64,000 bases of DNA from Pseudoduganella umbonata (lineage in GTDB: Bacteria; Pseudomonadota; Gammaproteobacteria; Burkholderiales; Burkholderiaceae_D): assembly GCF_014192225.1 (NCBI RefSeq), contig NZ_JACHXS010000015.1, positions 81,721 through 145,720 on the forward strand. The letters run 5' to 3'. Position 1 is the first letter of the stretch. Each line of letters starts with the position of its first letter. Below are positions 28,119 through 36,792 of the stretch, in pieces. A model generated the notes under the pieces. The model was not told the DNA's origin, did not search any database, and saw only the letters and a list, made by a program, of their open reading frames with translations. A program made the position numbers and the translations under genes.

Positions 28119-28498
28119 GCCCGGGTGCGAAGTCAGGGGCGGCGGGCAAGCGCCCCGTGGTGCTGGTCGACCAGGCATCGCTCGACTACACGCAGCGTGG
28201 CGGACCACCCGGCGCCGCGTGGGTGGCCCGCGCAGTATCGAACGAGGTGTCGCCCCATATCGGCTTCGGCTTCGCCCGATGGGAGGGGGCCGAGGTGGAA
28301 TGGACGGTGCTGTACGACGAGCTCATCTTCGTAATCGAAGGCACCCTCGAACTGCGGGCCGATGACGAGGCCTTCCGCATCGTGCCGGGGCAACTGTTGT
28401 GGATACCCGAGGGTACCGGACTGGTGTATGGCGGTCACGCGCTGTTCGGCTATGTGGTGCGCCCGGCAAACTGGAGAGAACTGCATGGGCTCGCTTGA
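28115..28498 (+). CDS. EutQ-like cupin protein
   Basis: 127 residues with a GTG start that overlaps the previous stop by four bases. The single cupin domain has the EutQ pattern: WTVLYDELIFVIEGTLEL, then PGQLLWIPEGTGLVYG. The usual two-His metal motif is not clearly present, as in other EutQ-type cupins. No leader or membrane segment is seen. EutQ has been reported to have acetate kinase activity in ethanolamine catabolism, but many relatives are found in other amine clusters without a defined role. Translational coupling to the FAD oxidase suggests the two act together. Confidence 0.8.
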   Translation: MSPGAKSGAAGKRPVVLVDQASLDYTQRGGPPGAAWVARAVSNEVSPHIGFGFARWEGAEVEWTVLYDELIFVIEGTLELRADDEAFRIVPGQLLWIPEGTGLVYGGHALFGYVVRPANWRELHGLA

Positions 28499-28538
28499 CG
28501 GTGTTCCGCGTGCCGCCGACGCTCGGGAGGGCTGAGCC

Positions 28539-29714
28539 ATGCCCGTCATCGGCAAGACCTTTGGCGCGCTCTATCTCTCCGCCGCGGTGCTGCAGTTCGG
28601 TGCCACGCTGCTCATCTCCCACCTCGCGCTGCGCCTGGGCGCCGGGGGCGCCTCCGAACTGCGCATCGGCGCGCTGATGGCGGCCAATGCGCTGGGCATG
28701 GCCATCGGCGCAAGCGCCGGCCGTACGCTCATCGAGCGGATCGGCCATGTGCGGACGTTCGCGGCGACCACCGGCCTGATGGTTGCTGCCGTGCTGGCCC
28801 ATGAGCTGGGTACCGCGCTGCCGTTCTGGATCGTGCTGCGCGCCGTCGCCGGCATGGCGCTGATGACCCAGGTGATGGCGCTGGAAAGCTGGCTGAACGA
28901 CCGCGCCGGCGCGCTGCAGCGCGGCCGCGTGCTGGCCGGGTACATGGTCGCAACCTACGCCGGCATGATGCTGGGGCAGGTCGGCGTCGCCGCAGGCGGC
29001 GGCGCTGGGCCTGGCGGTGGTACCGTCATCGTTGTCGCCATCGCGTTTGCCTGTTGCGTGATTCCGGTGGCGATGACGCGGATGCCGCCGCCGGCCGCGT
29101 TGCCGCAGGCGGGCATCACGTTCGGGCAGATCGTGCGCCGGGTGCCGCGGCCGCTGGCCACCGTCTTCGTCTCGGGCATGCTCAACAGCAGCTTCTTCGG
29201 GCTGGCGGCGATCTATGCGGCGCAGCACCGCATGAGCCCCGGCGCGACGGCAGTCTACCTGGCATGCCCCGTGGTAGCCGGGCTGCTGGCGCAGTTCCCG
29301 CTGGGAGTGCTGTCCGACCGGCTGCCGCGGCTCGTCCTGGTCCGCGGCGTGGCGGTCCTGCTGGCGCTGGCCAGTGCCGTCCTCTGCACAGGAGACAGCA
29401 TGCCCATGGCGGCCCTGCTGGGATTCGCCTGCTGCGCAGGCGCGCTGCAGTTCTGCCTTTATCCGCTGGGCGTCGCATGGGCGAACGGACTGGTCGACCC
29501 GGCGATGCGCGTGGGCCTGGCCGGCGTGCTGTTGACGACCTTCGCCATCGGCTCCTGCATCGGGCCGCTGCTTGCCGGCGCCTGGATGAGCGAAGCGGGC
29601 GCATCGAGCCTGTATGCCTTCTTCGCCGCATGCGCCGTCGCACTGGTCCTGGCCACCGGGCGGGAACGGCAGGGAGCGGCGCTCGGTCCCGCCATCGGCC
29701 ATGCCGATTCATGA
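28539..29714 (+). CDS. MFS transporter (YcaD-like)
   Basis: 391 residues with about twelve membrane helices. It belongs to the YcaD/UMF-type branch of the major facilitator superfamily: FGALYLSAAVLQFGATLL at the N-terminus, ALMAANALGMAIGASAGRTLIERIGHVRTF, the conserved loop GVLSDRLPRLVLVRG, and VAWANGLVDPAMRVGLAGVLLTTFAIGSCIGPLLAGAWM. The substrate is unknown; uptake or export of a pathway intermediate is possible. GGGAGG lies before the ATG. It is 40 bases after the cupin and is probably the last gene of the Rieske operon. Its final codons form the left box of the second conserved promoter element. Confidence 0.82.
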   Translation: MPVIGKTFGALYLSAAVLQFGATLLISHLALRLGAGGASELRIGALMAANALGMAIGASAGRTLIERIGHVRTFAATTGLMVAAVLAHELGTALPFWIVLRAVAGMALMTQVMALESWLNDRAGALQRGRVLAGYMVATYAGMMLGQVGVAAGGGAGPGGGTVIVVAIAFACCVIPVAMTRMPPPAALPQAGITFGQIVRRVPRPLATVFVSGMLNSSFFGLAAIYAAQHRMSPGATAVYLACPVVAGLLAQFPLGVLSDRLPRLVLVRGVAVLLALASAVLCTGDSMPMAALLGFACCAGALQFCLYPLGVAWANGLVDPAMRVGLAGVLLTTFAIGSCIGPLLAGAWMSEAGASSLYAFFAACAVALVLATGRERQGAALGPAIGHADS

Positions 29715-29762
29715 CAAAAGCTGATGGCAGGGCGATTTTTCATGATTTGTCGATGATGCAAC
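29703..29762 (+). promoter_or_regulatory. Conserved promoter element, copy 2 (BCCT gene)
   Basis: Aligns without gaps to 22581-22640. The boxes are GCCGATTCATGACAAAAGCT (29703-29722) and TTTGTCGAT (29746-29754), at exactly the spacing found upstream of the Rieske gene. It ends about 100 bases before the BCCT start codon. An additional TTTTTCATGATTT lies just left of the second box. The sequence indicates that the BCCT-porin unit and the Rieske operon answer to the same regulator. Confidence 0.6.
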
Positions 29763-29864
29763 GCCGCCCGATCATGTAAGCCTGCCATCGCCAATCGCGG
29801 CGCTGAATTCCCGCAGCAGACGGGAAGCGCACCGCGGCCTATAGTGAACAACAATGGAGACAAT

Positions 29865-31451
29865 ATGAAGCAGATCGCCCCAGGCATTCCCACGGCCGTC
29901 CGCACGACGCGCCGCACTGCAGCGCATTCAGCCACGGACTTCAATACCGAAGTGTTCGGGCTGAAGATTCACCGTGTCATCTTCCCGCTCTCTATCCTGG
30001 TCGTGCTGGCGCTCGTGCTCGGCGCCCTGTTCGATCCTCCGGCCGCCGCCGCCGCACTGGAGAACATCAGGACGGCCACCCTGAAACATCTGGACTGGCT
30101 GATCATGATCGGCGGGAACGTGATGGTGCTGTTCTGTATCGTACTGGCGATTTCGCCGTACGGGAAAATCCGGCTGGGCGGGAAGGAAGCGCAGCCGGAG
30201 TTCCGCACGATGTCCTGGTTCTGCATGATGTTCGCCGCGGGCATGGGCGTCGGCCTGCTGTACTGGGGCGTGGCGGAACCGGTGGCGCACTACACCGCAT
30301 GGTTCGAGACGCCCTTCAATGTCGCGGCACGCACGCCCGAAGCGGCGCATGCGGCGATGGGCGCGACGATCTTCCACTGGGGCTTCCACCCATGGGCCAT
30401 CTACCTGACCGTGGCGATCGTGGTCGGCTACTTCTCGTACAACAAGGGCCTGCCGTTCTCGCTCAGCTCCGGCCTGCAACCGCTGCTCGGCAAGGCGCAC
30501 AAGGGCCCCATCGGCCACGCCGTCGACACCTTCACGGTGGTGCTGACCGTGTTCGGCCTGGCCAGTTCGATCGGCCTGGGCGCCATGCAGGCGACCGCCG
30601 GCATCACCCACGTGCTCGGCCTGCCGAATACGATCATGCACCAGATGCTGTTCATTGCCGTCGTCACGCTGCTGGCCGCGATATCGCTGTGGCGCGGCCT
30701 CGATTCCGCGCTCAGGCTGCTCAGCAACGTCAACATGCTGCTGGCGCTGCTGCTGTTCGCGATCGTCGTGGCCGGCGTGGGCGTGATGGCGTTTTCCTCG
30801 GGCGTGCTGAATACCACGGTCGACTTTGGCCGCTATTTCATCCCGTTGAGCAACTGGATCGGCCGTGATGACCAGGCCTGGTACCACGGCTGGACCGTGT
30901 TCTACTGGGCATGGTGGTGCACCTGGGGCCCGCTGGTCGGCGTGTTCGTGGCGCGGGTGTCGAAAGGGCGTACGCTGCGCCAGCTGGTCGGCGTGGTGCT
31001 GCTGGCGCCGACCGCCGTGGCCATCCTCTGGTTCACCGCGTTCGGCGGCGGGGCCATCGGCAACGTGGCGTCGGGAACCGGCGCGCTGGCCAGCGGCACG
31101 ATGAACGTCGACATGGCGATCTTCCATTTCCTGGAAACGCTGCCGATGTTCGGCGCGACGTCGATGCTTGTCGTGGTGCTGCTGGTGATCTTCATGGTCA
31201 CTTCCGTCAACTCGGGCGCCATGGTGGTCGACAGCCTGGCGGCCGGCGGCGATACGGACACGCCGGCGGTGCAGCGCGTGATCTGGCTGCTGCTGATCTC
31301 AATCGTGACGGTAATCCTGTTCGTCATCGGCGATAATACCGCCCTCAAGGCCATCCAGGCCGGGGCGGTCGCCATGGGACCACCCTTCATCGCCCTCATG
31401 CTGCTGCTCATCGTCGGCTTCGTCAAGGCCATCGCGAAAGAGCCGCGCTGA
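29865..31451 (+). CDS. BCCT-family quaternary amine transporter
   Basis: 528 residues with twelve membrane helices. The family signature is GWTVFYWAWWCTWGPLVGVFVARVSKGRTLR. The glycine-rich helix GMGVGLLYWGVAEP and the aromatic substrate box are present. BCCT proteins import betaine, choline, carnitine or similar trimethylammonium compounds, some with sodium. The N-terminus before helix 1 is short and there is no long C-terminal osmosensing tail, so a nutritional role is more likely than osmoregulation. The ATG at 29865 has GGAGA five bases upstream; a GTG at 29844 is an alternative. It shares a promoter element with the Rieske operon. Confidence 0.95.
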   Translation: MKQIAPGIPTAVRTTRRTAAHSATDFNTEVFGLKIHRVIFPLSILVVLALVLGALFDPPAAAAALENIRTATLKHLDWLIMIGGNVMVLFCIVLAISPYGKIRLGGKEAQPEFRTMSWFCMMFAAGMGVGLLYWGVAEPVAHYTAWFETPFNVAARTPEAAHAAMGATIFHWGFHPWAIYLTVAIVVGYFSYNKGLPFSLSSGLQPLLGKAHKGPIGHAVDTFTVVLTVFGLASSIGLGAMQATAGITHVLGLPNTIMHQMLFIAVVTLLAAISLWRGLDSALRLLSNVNMLLALLLFAIVVAGVGVMAFSSGVLNTTVDFGRYFIPLSNWIGRDDQAWYHGWTVFYWAWWCTWGPLVGVFVARVSKGRTLRQLVGVVLLAPTAVAILWFTAFGGGAIGNVASGTGALASGTMNVDMAIFHFLETLPMFGATSMLVVVLLVIFMVTSVNSGAMVVDSLAAGGDTDTPAVQRVIWLLLISIVTVILFVIGDNTALKAIQAGAVAMGPPFIALMLLLIVGFVKAIAKEPR

Positions 31452-31516
31452 CTGCCCGTCCGGAACGGAAGTACCGCTTTCCGCGACAGCCATCGGGACA
31501 TCAACTTTCGAGAGGA

Positions 31517-31536
31517 CCGGCGCCCGCGGGCGCCGG
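31517..31536. promoter_or_regulatory. 20-bp perfect palindrome between BCCT and porin genes
   Basis: CCGGCGCCCGCGGGCGCCGG is fully self-complementary and abuts the GGGGAG ribosome site of the porin gene, 11 bases before its ATG. In mRNA it would form a very stable stem that could stop exonucleases, reduce read-through or lower porin translation. There is no T run after it. Confidence 0.6.
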
Positions 31537-31547
31537 GGAGAAACATC

Positions 31548-32753
31548 ATGATCAGCATTCAAGTCAGGCGCGCAGGCGCCGCCGTGCTGGGCGCCGCCAT
31601 GCTGGCGGGCGGCCAGGCCCATGCGGAAGAGCCGGCATCGCCGCTCACGATCGGCGGCGCGATCCGCTTCAATTACGTGCACAAGGGGTGGCAGGCGGAA
31701 AAGCCGCGCGGCTTCGTTGGCCTCGATACCGTGCGCCTGGAAGTCAAGTACGACGACGGCACCCGCATCGCCTCGGCCCAGTACCGCTACAACCGCTATC
31801 CGGAAGGGCAGGGCGGCTACTGGCAGCATTTCCTGCATCACGGCTGGGTGGGCCTGCGCTTCGACGACCGCAGCACCGTGCGGGTTGGCCTGGACAAGGT
31901 GCCGTTCGGGCTGCTGCCGTTCGCGTCCAACAACTTCTACGAGTCCATCGCGTTCTATACCGGTTTCGAGGACAAGTACGACGCCGGCATCACCTACGCC
32001 AGCGCCCCCGGCAAGCTGGAGTGGCAGCTTGCGTTCTTCCCCCGCGACGGCGGGTCATACGGCGGCGGCGACAACACCGCGCCGGCCTCGAACCGCTATT
32101 CCTACAACATCGTCCGCGACGACGACGAGCACGGCTACGGCACGGGCCAGCGCGACAGCGAGCGCAACACGCTGGTTGCGCGCGTGGCGTGGCACGCCGA
32201 TACCGCGATCAAGCAGGAATTCGGCGCATCGGTGCTGGGCGGAGACATCCGCAACGGCGCCGGCCAGGACACCCGCCGCAACGCCTTCGCCATTCACTAC
32301 CGCGCCACGCCGGGGCCGGTCACCGTGATGCTGCAGGCGATGCGCTACCGCTACAAGACCAGCCACGCACCCAGCCAGACCTATGGCGGGCTCGATGCCA
32401 ACAGCTTCGTCATGGTCGGCGGCTTCGGCTACCCGTATCCGGTCGCGACGAAAGGCGACATCGTCATCGCCAACGTCAGCTACGACATTCCGGGCAGGAT
32501 CGGCCCGTTCGGGGGCTTCAAGGTCTACAACGACTACAGCGCGCTGCACAAGCGGACCGCCAGCTATGGGCCCTCGAAGCAGAACGTGACGGGTCTTTCC
32601 TTCTCGGCCGGCAAATGGTTCTTCTATGCCGACCTGATGATGGGCAAGCATCATCCGTACATTTCGCCGGACTTCGGCGGGCTGGCCTCGACAGCGGGTC
32701 AGCATGACCGGTGGGCGCGGCGGATCAACCTGCAGGCCGGCTACTACTTCTGA
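31548..32753 (+). CDS. Outer-membrane porin (phosphate-selective porin O/P-like)
   Basis: 401 residues. The signal peptide ends QAHAEEP. The mature part alternates beta-strands from the start (LTIGGAIRFNYVHKGW) to a terminal aromatic strand (INLQAGYYF), as in sixteen-strand porins. VGLDKVPFGLLPFASNNFYESIAFYTGFEDKYDAGITY resembles the porin O/P group, in which substrate-selective channels occur. Lying 96 bases after the BCCT gene on the same strand, it is probably the outer-membrane entry for the same amine (inference). Confidence 0.85.
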   Translation: MISIQVRRAGAAVLGAAMLAGGQAHAEEPASPLTIGGAIRFNYVHKGWQAEKPRGFVGLDTVRLEVKYDDGTRIASAQYRYNRYPEGQGGYWQHFLHHGWVGLRFDDRSTVRVGLDKVPFGLLPFASNNFYESIAFYTGFEDKYDAGITYASAPGKLEWQLAFFPRDGGSYGGGDNTAPASNRYSYNIVRDDDEHGYGTGQRDSERNTLVARVAWHADTAIKQEFGASVLGGDIRNGAGQDTRRNAFAIHYRATPGPVTVMLQAMRYRYKTSHAPSQTYGGLDANSFVMVGGFGYPYPVATKGDIVIANVSYDIPGRIGPFGGFKVYNDYSALHKRTASYGPSKQNVTGLSFSAGKWFFYADLMMGKHHPYISPDFGGLASTAGQHDRWARRINLQAGYYF

Positions 32754-32851
32754 ACCGATCGGCGCGGCGGTCCCTGCTCCTGTCCCTGTAGTGTTCCGGT
32801 CATAAACCGGACTTACCATGCAGGACAGGACCCACCCATCACGGAGGATGC

Positions 32852-34927
32852 ATGACCCGACTTTCCCGCCGCCGCTTCCTGGGCGGTACGGCCGCCGCCG
32901 GCGTGCTCGGCGCGATGTCGCCGCTGCTGCGCGAGGCGCTGGCGGTGCCGGCGCGCCGGGCCACCGGCACGCTGGCCGACGTGCGCCACGTCGTCATCCT
33001 GATGCAGGAAAACCGCTCCTTCGACCATTATTTCGGCACGCTGGCCGGCGTGCGCGGCTTCGGCGACCGCATGGCGATCCCGCTGCGCGACGGCCGCACC
33101 GTCTGGCAGCAGCACAATGGCCGGCGCATCGTGATGCCGTACCGGCTCGATGCCAGTGCCGGCAATGCCCAGCCGGCGCTCGACCTGCCGCATACCTGGC
33201 CGGATGCCCAGGCCGCGTGGGACGATGGCCGCATGAACGCCTGGCCCCGTTCGAAGACGGATGCGTCGATGGCGCACTATGCGCGCGCCGAGCTGCCGAT
33301 CCAGTTCGCGCTGGCCGAAGCCTTTACGTTGTGCGACGCCTACCACTGCTCGCTGCAGGGCGGCACGAATCCGAACCGGCTGTTCCTGATGACGGGCACC
33401 AACGATCCGTCCGGCCGGCATCGGGGACCGGCGATCGACAACCGCATGGAAGGCTTCGGCCCGCCCGAGCTGGGTTTTACGTGGACCACCTATCCGGAGC
33501 GGCTGGAAGCGGCCGGCGTCAGCTGGAAGGTCTACACGGACATGGCGGACAACTACGACTGCAATATGCTGACGACGTTCCGCACCTTCCGCGAGGCCCA
33601 TGCAGCCAGGCCGAATGCGCTGGCGGACAAGGGCATCAGCAGCACGCTGGGCAATGCCACGCTGGACGGCTTGCGCGACGATGTCGTCAACGGCCGCCTG
33701 CCGCAGGTGAGCTGGGTGATTTCGCCGCGGCTGTATTCGGAGCATCCGGGGCCGTCGACGCCGGTGCAGGGCGGCGCCTACACGCTGCAGGTGCTGGAAG
33801 CGCTGCTGGCCGATCCCGAGGTGTGGAGCGGTACCGTGTTCCTGCAGATGTACGACGAGAACGATGCCTTCTTCGACCACGTGCCGCCGCCGGCGCCGCC
33901 GGCGCTGCTGCGCGACGGTACGCGGTCCGGCAGGTCGACCGTGGCCTTCCGCGACGAATGCCATGGCGACGGCTTCCTGTATGGGCTGGGTCCGCGCGTG
34001 CCGATGGTGGTGATGTCGCCGTGGAGCAAGGGCGGCTGGGTCAATTCGGAAGTGTTCGACCACACGTCCGTGCTGCGCTTCCTGGAGCGCCGCTTCGGCG
34101 TCGCCGAACCGAATATCGGCGCGTGGCGCCGCGCCGTGTGCGGCGACCTGACCAGCTGCTTCGATTTCGCTTCGCCGGATGCCGGAAAGCCGCGCCTGCC
34201 CGCATTCGGTACCGCGCAGGCCGATGCGGAACGGGCACGCCAGCGCGCCACGCCGGCCATCGAGGTGCCGGTCGAGGGCGCGCAGGCGGCACCCCGGCAG
34301 GAACCGGGCACGCGGCCATCGCGCGCACTGCCGTATAGGCTCGAAGCGCGCCTTGAAGCGAGGCTCGATGCGCGGCAGGAGCCACTGGCCGGGCCAGAAG
34401 CAGGCGGCGTGCTGCTCACGTTCGTCAACGCCGGCACGGCGGGCGCCGTGTTCCATGTCTACGACCGGCTGCGGCTGGACCGCGCGCCACGCCGCTATAC
34501 GGTGGAGGCGGGCAAGGAGCTGGCCGACCTGTGGACCGTACCCGAGGAGGGGAGTGCCGTCGCGCCGGGCGCGCATGACCTGTGGATCCTCGGCCCGAAC
34601 GGCTTTCATCGCGCTCTGCGCGGCAGCGGGCCGCAGGACATCGCGGTGCGCGCCGTGCGCGAGGGCGACCGCCTCGTGCTGGAATTGCGCAACGGCGGCG
34701 CCGTGCCGCGCGATGCGACGCTGACCATGCTGGCCTACGCGGCTGCGGCGCCACGCACGGTCACCGTCGCGCCGGGCAGCGGCGAACGCCTCGTACTGCC
34801 CGGCCCTTGGTACGACGCGCAAGTGGAGAGCGGCGGTGCGGTATGGCGCTTCGCCGGCCGCGTCGAGACGGGGTTCGACGGCAGCAGCGATCCGGCCATG
34901 GCCACTGGCCAGGTGGCTGGCCGGTGA
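32852..34927 (+). CDS. Tat-exported phospholipase C, phosphocholine-specific type
   Basis: 691 residues. A twin-arginine signal (LSRRRFLGG) is followed by the phosphoesterase domain of the acid phosphatase/PLC family: HVVILMQENRSFDHYFGTL at about 46-64, MTGTNDPSG, LQMYDENDAFFDHVPPP and WSKGGWVNSEVFDHTSVLRFLERRFG. Two C-terminal DUF756 beta-domains occupy about 500-680. These enzymes cleave phosphatidylcholine or related lipids to diacylglycerol and phosphocholine. The length matches PlcN/PlcH-type proteins. GGAGG stands four bases before the ATG. Placed after the BCCT-porin pair, it could release the choline head group for the amine pathway (inference). The region near residues 480-510 has a repeated LEARLEARLDARQE. 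Confidence 0.93.
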   Translation: MTRLSRRRFLGGTAAAGVLGAMSPLLREALAVPARRATGTLADVRHVVILMQENRSFDHYFGTLAGVRGFGDRMAIPLRDGRTVWQQHNGRRIVMPYRLDASAGNAQPALDLPHTWPDAQAAWDDGRMNAWPRSKTDASMAHYARAELPIQFALAEAFTLCDAYHCSLQGGTNPNRLFLMTGTNDPSGRHRGPAIDNRMEGFGPPELGFTWTTYPERLEAAGVSWKVYTDMADNYDCNMLTTFRTFREAHAARPNALADKGISSTLGNATLDGLRDDVVNGRLPQVSWVISPRLYSEHPGPSTPVQGGAYTLQVLEALLADPEVWSGTVFLQMYDENDAFFDHVPPPAPPALLRDGTRSGRSTVAFRDECHGDGFLYGLGPRVPMVVMSPWSKGGWVNSEVFDHTSVLRFLERRFGVAEPNIGAWRRAVCGDLTSCFDFASPDAGKPRLPAFGTAQADAERARQRATPAIEVPVEGAQAAPRQEPGTRPSRALPYRLEARLEARLDARQEPLAGPEAGGVLLTFVNAGTAGAVFHVYDRLRLDRAPRRYTVEAGKELADLWTVPEEGSAVAPGAHDLWILGPNGFHRALRGSGPQDIAVRAVREGDRLVLELRNGGAVPRDATLTMLAYAAAAPRTVTVAPGSGERLVLPGPWYDAQVESGGAVWRFAGRVETGFDGSSDPAMATGQVAGR

Positions 34928-34948
34928 TAAATCGTCCCGCCTTGCCGC

Positions 34949-35800
34949 TTAGCCTGCGATGAAGCCCTGCAAGGCACGGTTGAACGCCGCCGCATGCGTG
35001 GCGATCATGCCGTGCGAAGCACCCGCGATGGTGTGCTTTTCCGCGTGGCCGCACCACTGGAGAAGCTGCGCGACGTTGTCGCGGTACATGCGCGGGCTTT
35101 TCTCGCCTTCGACGAGCAGCACCTTGCAGCGCAGGCCCGCGGCGGCGGCCTGCGTGTAGGCCGGCAGCGGATCGCGGAATTGCTTCGGCAGCGTGGACGC
35201 GTTGTCGATGGCCATCCTGCGAAAGCCCGGCGGGCTCCTGCGCCAGGCACCCGGCATGCTGACGGAATCGACGAACATCTCCAGCCCGGCATCGATGGCG
35301 CCAGCCTCGATCAGTTCGGCCACGTTCGCGCGCAGCGCCAGCGTTGCCGCCGGCAGTTGCGCCTCTTGCATGCCGTCGACCTGCAGCGGACCGCCCGGAT
35401 CGGCCAGCGTCAGGGACTTGACCAGGTGCGGATATTCGCGCGCCAGGTGGAAGGCCACGCAGCCACCGCGCGAGTGGCCCACCACGTGCACCGGTCCGAG
35501 TCCCATCATGGCGATGAAGTCGGCCAGTTCCTCGACGTGCGTGCGCCAGCCGAATTCGCCCGGCATGCGGTCCTGGTCGTCCGGCCAGTAGTGGCTCAGG
35601 CTGACCGACATGCAGAAGAACTGCTTCGACAGCACGCTGGCCTGGCTGTTCCAGTAGCGGTAGTCGCACAGGGAACCATGGATGAACAGCAGCGGTTCGC
35701 CATAGCCGGTCGCCACGTAGGGAACCCGGGTGCCCGAGGGCAGCGTGGCGAAGTACACCTCGGGGATGGCCAGGTTCGACAGGTCGGTTCGTGCGTTCAT
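34949..35800 (-). CDS. Alpha/beta-fold hydrolase
   Basis: 283 residues, no signal peptide. The fold motifs are LLFIHGSLCDYRYW (oxyanion His-Gly), the nucleophile elbow GHSRGG and a C-terminal His in GASHGMIATH. An acidic residue in LLVEGEKSP is a likely triad member. The likeness is to the broad esterase/epoxide hydrolase/haloperoxidase group; the substrate is unknown. AGGAG lies seven bases before the ATG at 35800. It is divergent from the LysR gene at 35941, with a LysR-type box in between, so that regulator probably controls it. Its stop faces the phospholipase gene. Confidence 0.85.
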   Translation of the reverse strand: MNARTDLSNLAIPEVYFATLPSGTRVPYVATGYGEPLLFIHGSLCDYRYWNSQASVLSKQFFCMSVSLSHYWPDDQDRMPGEFGWRTHVEELADFIAMMGLGPVHVVGHSRGGCVAFHLAREYPHLVKSLTLADPGGPLQVDGMQEAQLPAATLALRANVAELIEAGAIDAGLEMFVDSVSMPGAWRRSPPGFRRMAIDNASTLPKQFRDPLPAYTQAAAAGLRCKVLLVEGEKSPRMYRDNVAQLLQWCGHAEKHTIAGASHGMIATHAAAFNRALQGFIAG

Positions 35801-35870
35801 GTTCAAGCTCCTTTGACGCCACTATGCATCACGCACAAGACCAAGAAAATCGCATAATATTGATCGTAAT

Positions 35871-35887
35871 TATCAGATTTTCTGATA
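35871..35887. promoter_or_regulatory. LysR-type operator between divergent genes
   Basis: TATCAGA-TTT-TCTGATA is a perfect 7-bp inverted repeat containing ATC-N9-GAT, a form often bound by LysR regulators. It lies between the alpha/beta hydrolase start (35800) and the LysR start (35941) in an A/T-rich spacer, which fits control of both genes. Confidence 0.65.
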
Positions 35888-35940
35888 TTGGCTCGGCCAT
35901 TGATCGACCATCGATCGACTATTGAAAGCAATGCATTGCC

Positions 35941-36792
35941 ATGAAAGCACTCGACCTGGATGTCCTGACGATGATCGTCGCGGTGGCCGATACCGGCAAC
36001 ATCAGCCGTGCGGCGGAAGTCGTGCATCGCTCGCAGTCCGCGGTGAGCATGCAGATCAAGACGCTCGAAGCGGCGCTCGGCAAGCCGCTGTTCGTGCGCA
36101 AGCCGAGAAGCGTGACGCCCACGCAGGACGGCGAAGTGCTGCTGATGTACGCGCGGCGCATGCTGGCGCTGCGCGAAGAAGCATGGGCCGCCGTGGTGCG
36201 GCCCGATATCACCGGCCGTGTCGTCATCGGCGTGCCGGACGACTATGCCTCGTCGCTGCTGCCGGCGATCCTGAAAAAATTTTCGGCCACCTATCCGAAG
36301 GTCGAGATCCAGGTGGTCGGCCTGCCCAGCGTGGCGCTGGCGCCGATGGTCAAGGACGGTTCGGTCGACCTGGTCTGCGCCACGCGCGTCAAGGGCCTGT
36401 CGGGGGAATTCATCCGCTTCGAGCCGATGGTCTGGGCGGCCTCGCCCAGCGCGAACGACATCTGGCGCGAGCGGCCGCTGCCGATCGCGGTGTTCCTGCC
36501 CGGCAGCGTCGCGCGGGAAAACGCCATCCGCAGCCTGGAGCGGGCGAAGATCACGTACCGCACATCGTTTGAAAGCCCCAGCCTGATGGGGCTGCTCAGC
36601 ATGGTCGAAGCCGGGCTCGCGGTGGCGCCGCTGGCGCAGTGCGCGGTGCCCCGGCACCTGACCCTGCTGGGCCAGGCGCAGGGCCTGCCGGAAATCGATG
36701 CACTGGAAGTCATCCTGGCGCGCAGCGCCAAGTCGCGGCGGCCGCCATGCGATTTCCTGGCCGAGCGGATCATGGCGGAACTGCGCCGCTGA
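35941..36792 (+). CDS. LysR-type transcriptional regulator
   Basis: 283 residues. The N-terminal helix-turn-helix is MKALDLDVLTMIVAVADTGNISRAAEVVHRSQSAVSMQIKTLEAALGKPLF. The effector domain follows from GRVVIGVPDDYASSLLPAIL to the end. It is somewhat shorter than the usual 295-310 residues. It is divergent from the alpha/beta hydrolase gene and has a LysR box in its promoter, so autoregulation and control of the hydrolase are likely. The effector is unknown. Confidence 0.9.
   Translation: MKALDLDVLTMIVAVADTGNISRAAEVVHRSQSAVSMQIKTLEAALGKPLFVRKPRSVTPTQDGEVLLMYARRMLALREEAWAAVVRPDITGRVVIGVPDDYASSLLPAILKKFSATYPKVEIQVVGLPSVALAPMVKDGSVDLVCATRVKGLSGEFIRFEPMVWAASPSANDIWRERPLPIAVFLPGSVARENAIRSLERAKITYRTSFESPSLMGLLSMVEAGLAVAPLAQCAVPRHLTLLGQAQGLPEIDALEVILARSAKSRRPPCDFLAERIMAELRR

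Noticed and set aside
25221..28208. Nearly 1000-codon open frame on the minus strand across the Rieske operon
   Set aside because: It lies opposite four well-supported genes, has no signature, and follows from codon bias.
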